A DNA stretch of 64,000 nucleotides from Sphaerisporangium dianthi (GTDB lineage Bacteria; Actinomycetota; Actinomycetes; Streptosporangiales; Streptosporangiaceae): contig NZ_JBHSFP010000030.1 in NCBI RefSeq assembly GCF_042654065.1, positions 1 through 64,000 of the forward strand, read 5' to 3'. A program made the translations under genes and the position numbers. Shown in pieces: positions 1-8,027 of this stretch. Each line of letters opens with the position of its first letter. Position 1 is the stretch's first letter. Below the pieces are notes generated by a model. That model did no database searches. It saw only the letters and a program-made list of their open reading frames with translations, and had not been told where the DNA came from.

Positions 1-176
1 GGCGCGGCCTCGGGCGCCGGGCCGCCGGGCGGCGCCGTGCGCCGCACGGTCCGGTCGGGCCTCGGCGGCGCGGGGACCGCACGGGTGCCGCGCGCCGCGC
101 GCACGGGCCTTTCGCCGACGGCGGTCGCCGCCTGGCCGCTGCCGGTCTCTTGCCTTGTCTCCTTGTCGATGCTCAT
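1..176 (-). CDS. N-terminal part of a probable FtsL-like division protein (runs off window)
   Basis: An ATG at 176 overlaps the rsmH stop codon (ATGA), and the frame stays open on the minus strand to the window edge for 58 codons, starting MSIDKETRQETG and continuing as an Ala/Pro/Arg-rich tail. In actinobacterial division-cell-wall clusters the gene after rsmH is normally the short FtsL-type protein with a low-complexity cytoplasmic N-terminus before one membrane helix. The overlap and position support this; the membrane helix lies outside the window, so identity is inferred from context only. Confidence 0.5.
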   Translation of the reverse strand, partial: MSIDKETRQETGSGQAATAVGERPVRAARGTRAVPAPPRPDRTVRRTAPPGGPAPEAA

Positions 177-1144
177 TCCGGCTCCCGGATCCTCTCTGCC
201 GCCCGCAACCTGGCCGAGGCGGCGCGCGGGTTGCGCGCCACCTCCTCCTCGTCTGGGAGCTCGGCTCCCCTCGTCACCAGACGGAACCGCGGCTGGTGGG
301 CCGGCAGCGGGACGGGCAGCCCCTGAGGGCTGGTGTCCCTGGTTCGCGCCGTCAGGACCTGCTTGCTCAGCCGGTCCTCAAGTGAGTGGTAGGAGAGCAC
401 GACCACGCGCCCTCCGACCTTCAGTGCGTCGAGTGCCGCGGGGAGCGCCCGTTCGAGAGCGGTCAACTCCCCGTTCACCTCGATGCGTAACGCCTGGAAC
501 GTTCTTTTCGCGGGATTCCCCCCGGTGCGGCGGGTGGCGGCGGGGATCGCCTCGCGGACGATCTCGGCCAGCCGCTTGGTGGAGGTGATCGGCTCGGCCG
601 CCCGCTCACGGACGAGGAACCGCGCGACGCGGGAGGCGAAACGCTCCTCGCCGTAGTCGCGCAGGATGCGGGTCAACTCCCCCTCGGAGTAGGTGTTGAC
701 CACGCCGCCGGCCGTGAGCTCCTGCTCGGGGTCCATCCGCATGTCCAGCGGGGCGTCATAGGAGTAGGCGAACCCCCGCTCGGCCTCGTCGAGCTGCGGG
801 GAGGACACGCCGAGATCGAACAGCACGCCGTCGACGCGGGGATGGCCGACCTGCGACAGCACCTCGGTGAGCTCGTCGGAGACCGCCCGCACGAGGGTGG
901 TGCGCGCCGCGAACGGCGCGAGACGAGCGGTGGAGCGCTCGATGGCGGTCGGGTCGCGGTCGATGCCCACCAGGTGGAGTTCCGGGTGCGCGGCCAGCAA
1001 CGCCTCGGCGTGACCGCCCAGGCCGAGGTTGGCGTCGACCAGTACGGGGCTCGGACCGGACAGCGCGGGAGCCAGAAGCTCAAGGACGCGCTCAAGCATC
1101 ACCGGAACGTGCCCGCCCGGCTCCGCATGATCATGGACATGCAT
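173..1144 (-). CDS. rsmH: RsmH, 16S rRNA (cytosine1402-N4)-methyltransferase
   Basis: S-adenosylmethionine-dependent enzyme that N4-methylates C1402 of 16S rRNA (MraW family). Visible hallmarks are HVPVMLERVLELL at the N-terminus, the SAM-binding stretch DANLGLGGHAEALL, GIDRDPTAI, the conserved block FDLGVSSPQLDEAERGF, and the C-terminal motif VLSYHSLEDR. At 323 residues it has family length. I prefer the ATG at 1144: a purine-rich AAAGGGGGT lies about 6 bases before it, whereas the in-frame TTG at 1150 is too close to that site. It follows mraZ in the usual dcw order, after a 299-base gap. Confidence 0.95.
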   Translation of the reverse strand: MHVHDHAEPGGHVPVMLERVLELLAPALSGPSPVLVDANLGLGGHAEALLAAHPELHLVGIDRDPTAIERSTARLAPFAARTTLVRAVSDELTEVLSQVGHPRVDGVLFDLGVSSPQLDEAERGFAYSYDAPLDMRMDPEQELTAGGVVNTYSEGELTRILRDYGEERFASRVARFLVRERAAEPITSTKRLAEIVREAIPAATRRTGGNPAKRTFQALRIEVNGELTALERALPAALDALKVGGRVVVLSYHSLEDRLSKQVLTARTRDTSPQGLPVPLPAHQPRFRLVTRGAELPDEEEVARNPRAASARLRAAERIREPE

Positions 1145-1443
1145 GGTCAAACCCCCTTTGCCGCCTCGGTCGTGTCCATCGATTCCCCCCGGACACTTCC
1201 CCTGCTCGCGGATTTCGCGGCCTTGCGTATTTCGGCCTTCTCACCGGTGGGCTCCGCCCCCGCGCCATGTGAACGGCTCGTCCGGCCAGGTCCCCATCCG
1301 CGTCCCCTCTTCGCGCCCCGCCACCTGACACCGGGGAAGGTGCATCAGCTGACGGCGGCGCGGCGGTGACCGGAAGCTGCCCGGCACCATGGGAGCGGGT
1401 GGAGACCTCGCCGAACGACGTTTTCACCGACGAGTCGACCTGT
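1145..1443. other. mraZ-rsmH intergenic gap
   Basis: About 300 bases without a convincing gene. The open frame on the minus strand here is Arg/Gly/Pro-rich with no recognisable domain. mraZ and rsmH are usually closer, so a separate rsmH promoter may sit here, but I see no clear -35/-10 pair. Confidence 0.4.
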
Positions 1444-1875
1444 TCAAAGAACTCCTGGCAGCACCTCCTCCGATAGCTCGGAGAACGCCTGCTCTTGGTC
1501 GGCCAGATAGGTGTCCCAGGCCTTCGCGTCCCAGATCTCCAGCCGGGTGTTGGCCCCGATGACTACACAGTCTCGGCGGAGGCCGGCGTACTCGCGCAGG
1601 CCCTGGGGGATGGTGATACGCCCTTGTTTGTCGGGCGTCTCGTCTGAAGCGCTGGCGAAGAAGACGCGACTGTAATCGCGGACGGCCTTGGCTGTCACGG
1701 GGGCGGTGCGCAGCGCCTCGGTGATGCGCTGGAACTCCTCTACAGGAAAGACGTAGAGGCACCGCTCCTGGCCCTTGGTGATCACAAGACCCTCCGCCAG
1801 CTCCTCACGGTACTTCGCCGGCAGGAACAGTCGTCCTTTCTCGTCCAGACGCGGTTGATGGGTGCCGAGGAACAC
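1444..1875 (-). CDS. mraZ: MraZ, transcriptional regulator of the dcw cluster
   Basis: SpoVT/AbrB-fold DNA-binding protein that controls the division and cell-wall cluster. The protein contains two copies of the MraZ half-motif: DEKGRLFLPAKYREEL near the N-terminus and DKQGRITIPQGLREYAG in the second half. I chose the GTG at 1875, which is preceded by a strong GGGAGGTGGGG site and gives 143 residues beginning with FLGTHQPRLDEKGR, the usual family start and length. The longer frame to 1953 would add an atypical tail crossing the operator. rsmH follows on the same strand. Confidence 0.96.
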   Translation of the reverse strand: MFLGTHQPRLDEKGRLFLPAKYREELAEGLVITKGQERCLYVFPVEEFQRITEALRTAPVTAKAVRDYSRVFFASASDETPDKQGRITIPQGLREYAGLRRDCVVIGANTRLEIWDAKAWDTYLADQEQAFSELSEEVLPGVL

Positions 1876-1927
1876 CGGCCCCACCTCCCGTGCCATGTGG
1901 AAAGACTGGTCGCTACTACCCCAGCCC

Positions 1928-1963
1928 CTCCACTGCGCACCACCATACTCCACTTCTCCCCAC
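1928..1963 (-). promoter_or_regulatory. MraZ box: four GTGGNG direct repeats with 10-bp period
   Basis: Read on the minus strand, GTGGGG, GTGGAG, GTGGTG and GTGGAG start exactly every 10 bases, each followed by a 4-base spacer. The block ends about 52 bases before the mraZ start. MraZ is known to bind directly repeated GTGG-containing units at one-helical-turn spacing upstream of its own gene, so this is very likely the autoregulatory operator of the cluster. Confidence 0.85.
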
Positions 1964-2025
1964 CGTCAACTGATTCAAAGCGTGTCGCGTCGATATGGCG
2001 ACCGCGTTTCCGCAGGTCAGCGCCG

Positions 2026-2041
2026 GTGGAGCGAAGTGGAG
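2026..2041 (+). promoter_or_regulatory. Isolated GTGGAG pair with 10-bp spacing (MraZ-box-like)
   Basis: Two GTGGAG units start at 2026 and 2036 on the plus strand, with the same period and sequence as the units of the mraZ box but facing the MoxR operon. Whether MraZ binds only two units is unknown; functional boxes usually have three or more. Confidence 0.35.
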
Positions 2042-2174
2042 CGCCCCGAGTCGCACCACACCCCTACGGGCGTGTCGAACGCCCCTTATCGCCACTTCCG
2101 CGAACCGCCGCCGCGCGGCCCGCGGCGCCGCCGCCGAAGGACGAGAGCGGAAGCGCCCGGCGGCCGGCCTCGCG

Positions 2175-2190
2175 GTGGAGGAAAGTGGAG
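2175..2190 (+). promoter_or_regulatory. Second GTGGAG pair with 10-bp spacing
   Basis: GTGGAG units start at 2175 and 2185 on the plus strand, separated by GAAA. This is the second such pair in the divergent region, again oriented toward the plus-strand operon. High G+C and purine richness make chance repeats possible, but the exact 10-bp period recurs in both pairs and in the mraZ box. Confidence 0.35.
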
Positions 2191-2525
2191 TGGCCGGCGG
2201 CGCGCGGAAATGGAACGGGGCGGACAGAGGGAAGCGGGGTGCACGGCCGCACGGCGGGGAGGAGGAAAGCCGTGACCTGGACGCCCGCACGGCGGGACGG
2301 GGAAAGCGGTGCGCCCGGAGCGGCGCGCGTGTCACGGGATTCGCACATCGGCGGGACATGAACGCGACCACGGAGAAGAACACTGGGGCTGTTCATCCTG
2401 AATATGACGGAAAGTCGCCCTGGAACCCACGGCACCGTAGTGTCGGTACGCACAATGGAAAAGGAAAGCAAAGCCCCCCGCAAAACGAACCCGGCGCGGG
2501 GCTGCCACACCCTCATGGAGGCCCG

Positions 2526-3530
2526 GTGGGAATAACCCACGATGTCGGACAGGAGCTGGAAGGTCTGGTCGCCACGGCGCACCGGATCCGTGAGGCGATC
2601 GAATCTGTCATCGAGGGCAAGGACGACGTCGTCCGGCTGACCCTCACAGTTCTCCTCGCCGAAGGGCACCTGCTCATCGAGGACGTGCCGGGCGTCGGCA
2701 AGACCATGCTCGCCAAGGCGCTGGCCCGGTCGATCGACTGCCCCGTACGCCGCGTCCAGTTCACCCCCGACCTGCTTCCCAGCGACATCACGGGCGTCAG
2801 CGCCTTCAACCAGCAGTCCCGCGAGTTCGAGTTCAAGCCCGGCCCCGTCTTCGCCAACATCGTCGTCGGCGACGAGATCAACCGCGCCTCCCCCAAGACC
2901 CAGTCCGCGCTGCTCGAGTGCATGGAGGAGCACCAGGTCACGGTGGACGGCACCACCTACCGCCTCGAGACGCCGTTCATGGTCATCGCGACCCAGAACC
3001 CGATCGAGATGGAGGGCACCTATCCCCTCCCCGAGGCCCAGCGCGACCGCTTCACCGCGCGCATCGCGATGGGCTACCCCGAGCCCGCCGCCGAGCTGCA
3101 GATGCTCGACGTCCACGGCGCCTCCTCGCCGCTGGACAAGCTGGAGCCGGTCGCCACCACCGCCGAGGTCAAGGCCCTGATCGACGCCGTGCGGACCGTC
3201 TACGTCTCACAGCCGGTGAAGAAGTACGCCATCGACATGGTGTCCGCCACCCGCCAGTCCCCGGACCTCAGGCTGGGCGCCTCCCCGCGCGCCACCCTCC
3301 ACCTGGTGCGCGCCGCCCGCGCCCACGCCGCGATCGCCGGGCGCGACTACGTCATCCCCGACGACCTGCAGGAGCTGGCCGTCCCGGTGCTGGCCCACCG
3401 CCTGCTGCCGAGCCTTGAGGCCCAGGGCCGCCGCCGCCGTCCCGAACACGTCCTGGCCGAGCTGGTACGCCGCGTCCCGGTGCCGGACAGCCGGGAGAGG
3501 GGGTTCGACGGGGAGGGATCGCAGCGGTGA
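2526..3530 (+). CDS. MoxR-family AAA+ ATPase
   Basis: AAA+ chaperone-like ATPase of the MoxR class, which usually acts with DUF58/VWA partner proteins. Walker A is GVGKTMLAKAL, Walker B lies in VVGDEINRASPKTQSALLE, sensor 1 in MVIATQNPIEMEGTYPLPEAQ, and the arginine-finger region QRDRF follows. I chose the GTG at 2526, which has GGAG 6-7 bases upstream and gives 334 residues, the normal length. The ATG at 2358 would add an unusual Asn/His/Pro-rich extension without a good ribosome site. The stop overlaps the next start (GTGA), so the three genes 2526-7305 are translationally coupled. Confidence 0.93.
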   Translation: MGITHDVGQELEGLVATAHRIREAIESVIEGKDDVVRLTLTVLLAEGHLLIEDVPGVGKTMLAKALARSIDCPVRRVQFTPDLLPSDITGVSAFNQQSREFEFKPGPVFANIVVGDEINRASPKTQSALLECMEEHQVTVDGTTYRLETPFMVIATQNPIEMEGTYPLPEAQRDRFTARIAMGYPEPAAELQMLDVHGASSPLDKLEPVATTAEVKALIDAVRTVYVSQPVKKYAIDMVSATRQSPDLRLGASPRATLHLVRAARAHAAIAGRDYVIPDDLQELAVPVLAHRLLPSLEAQGRRRRPEHVLAELVRRVPVPDSRERGFDGEGSQR

Positions 3531-4810
3531 TGGCCGGGCTCCGGGCGCTCACCTCGCGCGGCCGCTCGTTCCTCGCCTCGGGCTTCGCCGCCCTGCTGTG
3601 CGCGTTCTTCCTCGGCGAGCACGACCTGCTGCGGGTGAGCGTGCTGATCATCGCCCTGCCGCTGCTCGCCGCCCTGGTCGTGGCCCGCACCCGTTACCGG
3701 CTGAGCTGCGCGCGGCGGCTGGACCCCGCCAGGGTGAAGGTCGGCTCCGACAGCACGGTCACCGTGCGGCTGGAGAACGTCACGCGCCTGCCCACCGGGC
3801 TGCTCCTGGTCGAGGACACCGTCCCCTACGCCGTCGGCACCCGCCCCCGGTTCGTCCTGGACCGGGTGGAGTCGCGCGGCATCCGCGAGATCGACTACAA
3901 GGTCCGCTCGGACCTGCGGGGCCGGTTCCCCATCGGGCCGCTGTCGGTGCGCATCGCCGACCCGTTCGGCCTGGTCGAGCTCACCCGCGCGTTCACGGCC
4001 ACCGACACGCTGATGGTGCTCCCGGAGGTCGTGCCGCTCCCCCACGTGCGCCTGTCGGGCGAGCTGACCGGCGGCGGCGACAGCCGCAGCACCAGCGTGG
4101 CGGCGGCCGGCGACGACGACATCGGCCCGCGCGAGTACCGGCAGGGCGACGACCTGCGCCGGGTGCACTGGCGGTCCACCGCGCGGTACGGCGAGCTGAT
4201 GGTGCGCCGCGAGGAGCAGCAGTGGCAGAGCCGGGGGGCGCTGCTGCTGGACACCCGCAGGCACGCCCACCGCGGCGAGGGCCCGCGCTCGTCGTTCGAG
4301 GTCGGCGTCTCCGCGGCCGCCTCGATCGGGATGCAGCTCGCCCGCGAGGGCCTCGGCCTGCGGCTGGTCACCGACCAGGGGGCCCAGCTCCTGCCCGACA
4401 CCGGAAGCGGGCACTCCCTGCTGGACGCGCTCGCCGTCGTGCGGCAGAGCACGGCCCGCTCGCTGGAGTCTGGCGTCACGGCGCTGCGCCAGGGCGGCGG
4501 GGACGGCCTGATCGTCGCCGTCCTCGGCGACCTCGACGCCGAGGAGGCCCACACGCTCGCCCGGCTGCGCACCGGCGGCGTCACCGGCGTCGCCGTCATG
4601 CTGGACGTGCGCGGCTGGCAGCAGACCCCCGCCCACCACCCGGAGGTCGACGAGTCCTTCGAGCTCGCGCGGGCCGTGCTGGCCGGGGCGGGCTGGCGCG
4701 TCGTGCGGCTGCCCGCGGGCACCTCTCTGGCGGCCGTCTGGCAGGACGCCGGCCAGAGCAGCCGGTACGCCGGCCCGCCGGACACGATCACGGCAGGAGA
4801 CGCCGCATGA
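3527..4810 (+). CDS. DUF58 domain-containing membrane protein
   Basis: Typical partner of MoxR ATPases. Two hydrophobic helices occupy roughly residues 15-55, followed by a periplasmic-type beta domain and then the DUF58 signature around residues 195-225, seen as GPREYRQGDDLRRVHWRSTA. The C-terminal half has a VWA-like layout. The start is the GTG at 3527 inside the moxR stop (GTGA); an ATG follows one codon later. The stop overlaps the transglutaminase start (ATGA). The biochemical role of DUF58 proteins is not well defined; the trio is often linked to envelope processes. Confidence 0.92.
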   Translation: MMAGLRALTSRGRSFLASGFAALLCAFFLGEHDLLRVSVLIIALPLLAALVVARTRYRLSCARRLDPARVKVGSDSTVTVRLENVTRLPTGLLLVEDTVPYAVGTRPRFVLDRVESRGIREIDYKVRSDLRGRFPIGPLSVRIADPFGLVELTRAFTATDTLMVLPEVVPLPHVRLSGELTGGGDSRSTSVAAAGDDDIGPREYRQGDDLRRVHWRSTARYGELMVRREEQQWQSRGALLLDTRRHAHRGEGPRSSFEVGVSAAASIGMQLAREGLGLRLVTDQGAQLLPDTGSGHSLLDALAVVRQSTARSLESGVTALRQGGGDGLIVAVLGDLDAEEAHTLARLRTGGVTGVAVMLDVRGWQQTPAHHPEVDESFELARAVLAGAGWRVVRLPAGTSLAAVWQDAGQSSRYAGPPDTITAGDAA

Positions 4811-7305
4811 GACTCCCGATCGCGGCGGGGCTCGCCACGGCCGCGGCCTCGCTCACCCTCTACCCGCTGTTTCGGGGGGGCACCTGGTTCTGGGCCGGCA
4901 TGGGCGCGATCATCGTGGTCGCCACCGTGTCCGTCCTCACCGCCCGCCACACCACCCCGCGATGGCTCGGCCCCCCGGCCGAGCTGTTCGCGCTCTTCGT
5001 CTACCTGACCGTCGTGTTCACCCTCGACGACAACTGGGCCTGGGTGGTGCCCACCAAGGAATCGGTCCTCGCCATGGCCGGCCTGCTGGGAGACGGCTTC
5101 AAGGACATCCAGCGCTTCGCCGCCCCGGTGCCGGACAACCCGCCGATCGCGCTGCTCGCCGTCGGCGGCATCGGGCTGATCGCCGTGCTCGTCGACCTGC
5201 TGGCCGTACGAATGCGCCGCGCGGCGCTGGCCGGGCTGCCGTTGCTGGCCCTGTTCACCGTCCCGGCGGCGGTGCTGCCCGACCCGATCGGCTGGCCGGC
5301 GTTCATCATCGGCGCGCTCGGGTACGTGGGGCTGCTCACCGCCGACGGGCGCGAGCGCGTGAGCCACTGGGGCCGCGCCGTGCTGGTGCGCCGATCGCGC
5401 GGCGTCGGCGCCGGCGCCCGCATGCAGGCCGACACCGCCCCGCTGTCGCTGACCGGCAAGCGCATCGGCTTCGCCGCGATCGCCCTGGCCATCACGCTGC
5501 CGGCGCTGCTGCCGACGCTGGAGCCGAGCCCGCTGTTCGGCTTCGGCGTGGGGTCCGGCGACGGCAGGGGCGGCAACACGATCACCATCCCGAACCCGAT
5601 CGCCAGCCTGCGCGGCCAGCTCACCCAGCCGCGGAACGCCACGGTGCTGACCTACGGCAACACCGACAACGTCCCGCGCTACCTGCGCATGTACGCGCTG
5701 GACACCTTCGACGGCGAGCAGTGGACGATGTCGCAGCCCAAGGGGCGGCCCGAGGACCGCGTCTCGGAGGGGCCGATGCCGCCGCCGCCGGGACTGTCCA
5801 CGCTCGTGCCGCTCAGGCCGATCCGCACGGTGGTCACAGTGAGCGACGACGTGGAAGGGCTCAGTTTCCTGCCGCTGCCCTATCCGTCGTCGTCAGTGGA
5901 GGTGGAGGGCGACTGGCGCGCCGACCGAAGCTCGCTCATGGTGTTCTCCACGCGGGAGACCGCCGGCGGGCAGACCTACAGAGTCACCGGGCAGGAGCCG
6001 CAGCCGTCGGCCGAGGCGTTGCGGACGATGCCCTCCGCCACCGACGACCGCGAGATCCTGACGCGCTACCTCGCCCTTCCTCCCGACCTGCCGCGGCAGA
6101 TCCGCGTGATCGCCCACGAACGGGTGGCGAGCACCGACACGCCCTACGAGATGGCGGTCAAGCTCCAGTCGTGGTTCACCGGCGGCGACTTCGTCTACAG
6201 CCTGGCCACCCAGGGCAACGGAAGCGACGCGCTGGCCGACTTCCTGCGCAACCGCACCGGCTACTGCGAGCAGTTCGCCGCGGCCATGGCGGTGATGGCC
6301 CGCGTCCTCGGCATCCCCGCCCGCGTGGGCATCGGCTACACCGGCGGCGCCTTCATCGGCGGGTCGTGGCAGGTTCGCACGCACGACCTGCACGCCTGGC
6401 CCGAGCTGTACTTCCAGGGCGCCGGATGGCTGCGGTTCGAGCCGACCCCGGCGGGCGGCCTCGGCCAGGCCACGGCCCGCGTTCCCGACTACAGCCGCCC
6501 GGTGGCCGCCACCAGCGCGCCCGGGGACGGCCCGAGCGCGAGGCCGAGCGGCGGGACGGACGCCACCGACCCGGCCGACACGCTGGGGCCGCGCGCGCGT
6601 GACCCCCGCGACCCCGACGCCGGCCTGGCCGCCGGCACGCTGGGCGTGGACGCGGGCATGCCGCTGCCCGTCAAGATCGGCATCGGCGTGGGCGCCCTGC
6701 TGCTGATCGGGCTCATCCCCGCCGCCGCGCGGGCGGTGGTGCGCTATCGGCGCCGCCGCGCCTGGACGCAGGTGGGCGCCGCGGATCCGGGTGTCGCCGG
6801 CGCCCAGCTGCAGCCCCGCGCGCCTGAGCGGTCACGGGCGCCGGCGGCGCACCTCGGGAACGCGGTGCACGCGTCGTGGCATGAGCTGATCGACACGCTG
6901 TACGACCTGAACCTCGGCCACGAGGCCAGCGAGAGCCCGCGCGCCCTCGCCGCGAGGGTCGTGCGGCAGTGCGAGCTGGACGAGGCCACCGCCGCCTCGA
7001 TCACCGCGATCGCCTCGGCCGAGGAGCGGATGCGCTACGCGCGCACGCCTGGACGGGTCCAGGCGCTGGAGGGCGAGCTGAGGCGCGTGCGGGACGCGCT
7101 GTACGCCGGCGTGACGCGCGGCAGGAGGCTGCGGGCCCGGCTGCTGCCGCCCTCCACTCTGCGCAGGCTGAAGGAGGCCGGCGAGAAGGTGCTCGACGGG
7201 TTCGACAGGCTGGAGACGCTGCGCCTGTGGCCACGACGCCGCGACGCCGAACCCATCGGTGACGAGCCCGCGAAGGAGCACGCGCTGACCGGCACGCGCC
7301 ACTGA
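4807..7305 (+). CDS. Membrane-anchored transglutaminase-like protein (TgpA type)
   Basis: An 832-residue protein with about six N-terminal membrane helices (residues 1-245), a large extracytoplasmic region, a transglutaminase core, a further helix near residue 620-640 and a cytoplasmic DUF4129-like tail. The catalytic Cys is C487 in TGYCEQFAAAMAVMARVLG, and the His is H529 in HDLHAWPELYF with the Asp-type position after it in GWLRFEPTP. The start overlaps the DUF58 stop. MoxR-DUF58-TgpA trios are common in actinobacteria; the substrate is unknown but is probably a cell-surface protein or peptide. A strong terminator follows 19 bases after the stop. Confidence 0.92.
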   Translation: MRLPIAAGLATAAASLTLYPLFRGGTWFWAGMGAIIVVATVSVLTARHTTPRWLGPPAELFALFVYLTVVFTLDDNWAWVVPTKESVLAMAGLLGDGFKDIQRFAAPVPDNPPIALLAVGGIGLIAVLVDLLAVRMRRAALAGLPLLALFTVPAAVLPDPIGWPAFIIGALGYVGLLTADGRERVSHWGRAVLVRRSRGVGAGARMQADTAPLSLTGKRIGFAAIALAITLPALLPTLEPSPLFGFGVGSGDGRGGNTITIPNPIASLRGQLTQPRNATVLTYGNTDNVPRYLRMYALDTFDGEQWTMSQPKGRPEDRVSEGPMPPPPGLSTLVPLRPIRTVVTVSDDVEGLSFLPLPYPSSSVEVEGDWRADRSSLMVFSTRETAGGQTYRVTGQEPQPSAEALRTMPSATDDREILTRYLALPPDLPRQIRVIAHERVASTDTPYEMAVKLQSWFTGGDFVYSLATQGNGSDALADFLRNRTGYCEQFAAAMAVMARVLGIPARVGIGYTGGAFIGGSWQVRTHDLHAWPELYFQGAGWLRFEPTPAGGLGQATARVPDYSRPVAATSAPGDGPSARPSGGTDATDPADTLGPRARDPRDPDAGLAAGTLGVDAGMPLPVKIGIGVGALLLIGLIPAAARAVVRYRRRRAWTQVGAADPGVAGAQLQPRAPERSRAPAAHLGNAVHASWHELIDTLYDLNLGHEASESPRALAARVVRQCELDEATAASITAIASAEERMRYARTPGRVQALEGELRRVRDALYAGVTRGRRLRARLLPPSTLRRLKEAGEKVLDGFDRLETLRLWPRRRDAEPIGDEPAKEHALTGTRH

Positions 7306-7323
7306 GCGCACCGCCCCGCATCG

Positions 7324-7355
7324 CCGAAGGCCCGCAGAGATCTGCGGGCCTTCGG
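7324..7355 (+). terminator. Perfect 15-bp inverted repeat, operon terminator
   Basis: The arms at 7324-7338 and 7341-7355 are perfectly complementary (CCGAAGGCCCGCAGA and its complement) around a 2-base centre. The repeat lies directly after the transglutaminase gene and in front of the convergent DUF3040 gene, so it can end transcription from the plus-strand operon and possibly from both sides. There is no long T run, as is usual in this group. Confidence 0.8.
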
Positions 7356-7490
7356 TGTCGGCGAACCGACAGCGCTCGCGTGCCGTGCGTACGGAAGAGG
7401 CCTTACCGCCGTGCAGGAGGGACCATCCTGCCGATCACCGGGTGCGGGCCGTCCACCGAGGGGATCGCGATGGGGGCCCGCCGCGGCGGA

Positions 7491-7880
7491 TCAGCGTTCT
7501 TCGCCCCGGCGGCGCCAGCGCTCTTCCATGCGCTCCATGAAACTCGGCTTCGCGGCACGCCGGCGTTCGGGCTTGCCGGTCGCTCCCGGCCTCGCCTCAC
7601 CGCCGAACCCGTTCATGCGTTTCCAGCTGGACAGGCCCCACAGACACGCCGCGAGCATGACCACAAAGCCGCCGACACCGAGTGGGATGATCGGTGCCAC
7701 GACGCCGACCATCAACAGCACGACACCCAGGACGAAGCCGATCGAGGCTTTCACCAGGCGACGCTTGTAATGGTTGCGCGGATCACTGATCCGAACGGTA
7801 TTGGCCCACTTCGGGTCCTCGGCGTAGAGGGCCTGCTCGATCTGGTCGAGCAAGCGCTGCTCGTGCTCAGAGAGCGGCAC
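7491..7880 (-). CDS. DUF3040 family membrane protein
   Basis: Small actinobacterial protein of 129 residues. The N-terminal PLSEHEQRLLDQIEQALYAEDP is the DUF3040 signature. Two hydrophobic helices follow at about residues 48-85, and the tail is basic (Arg/Glu-rich). The GTG at 7880 has GGGAGG six bases before it and gives the canonical start; the longer frame to 7931 adds residues not seen in the family. Function is unknown. In many actinobacteria it lies near the mraZ region, as here. Confidence 0.88.
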   Translation of the reverse strand: MPLSEHEQRLLDQIEQALYAEDPKWANTVRISDPRNHYKRRLVKASIGFVLGVVLLMVGVVAPIIPLGVGGFVVMLAACLWGLSSWKRMNGFGGEARPGATGKPERRRAAKPSFMERMEERWRRRGEER

Positions 7881-8027
7881 GGCGCCTCCCAAGGACGGCC
7901 CCTTGTCGGGGAAGACGGCAACGGGCACCACAGGGTGTCCGGACCTCGCGGTCGGTTATCCCCAGAATACGAGGCTGTAGACGTAGGCGAAAGAAAACGT
8001 CCAACGTAGACCAAACCGGAGGTGACG

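Larger units (their letters stand above)
1876..2525. other. Divergent intergenic region between mraZ and the MoxR operon
   Basis: About 650 bases without a gene I can support. It holds the mraZ box next to mraZ and two further GTGGAG direct-repeat pairs on the plus strand. The stretch around 2380-2480 is much poorer in G+C than its surroundings, which is where I would expect the promoter of the plus-strand MoxR operon. Long open frames across this region have Arg/Ala/Pro-rich compositions typical of frame shadows. Confidence 0.6.

Noticed and set aside
1131..1427. Small minus-strand gene between mraZ and rsmH
   Set aside because: No domain, no ribosome site and composition typical of out-of-frame G+C-rich sequence.
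2358..2525. Longer MoxR start at an ATG (2358)
   Set aside because: It adds an Asn/His/Pro-rich extension unlike the family and has no good ribosome site; the GTG at 2526 has one and gives the usual length.
3415..4806. Open frame continuing upstream of the transglutaminase start
   Set aside because: It overlaps the whole DUF58 gene and reads Arg/Pro/Ala-rich; the ATGA overlap at 4807 is a better start.
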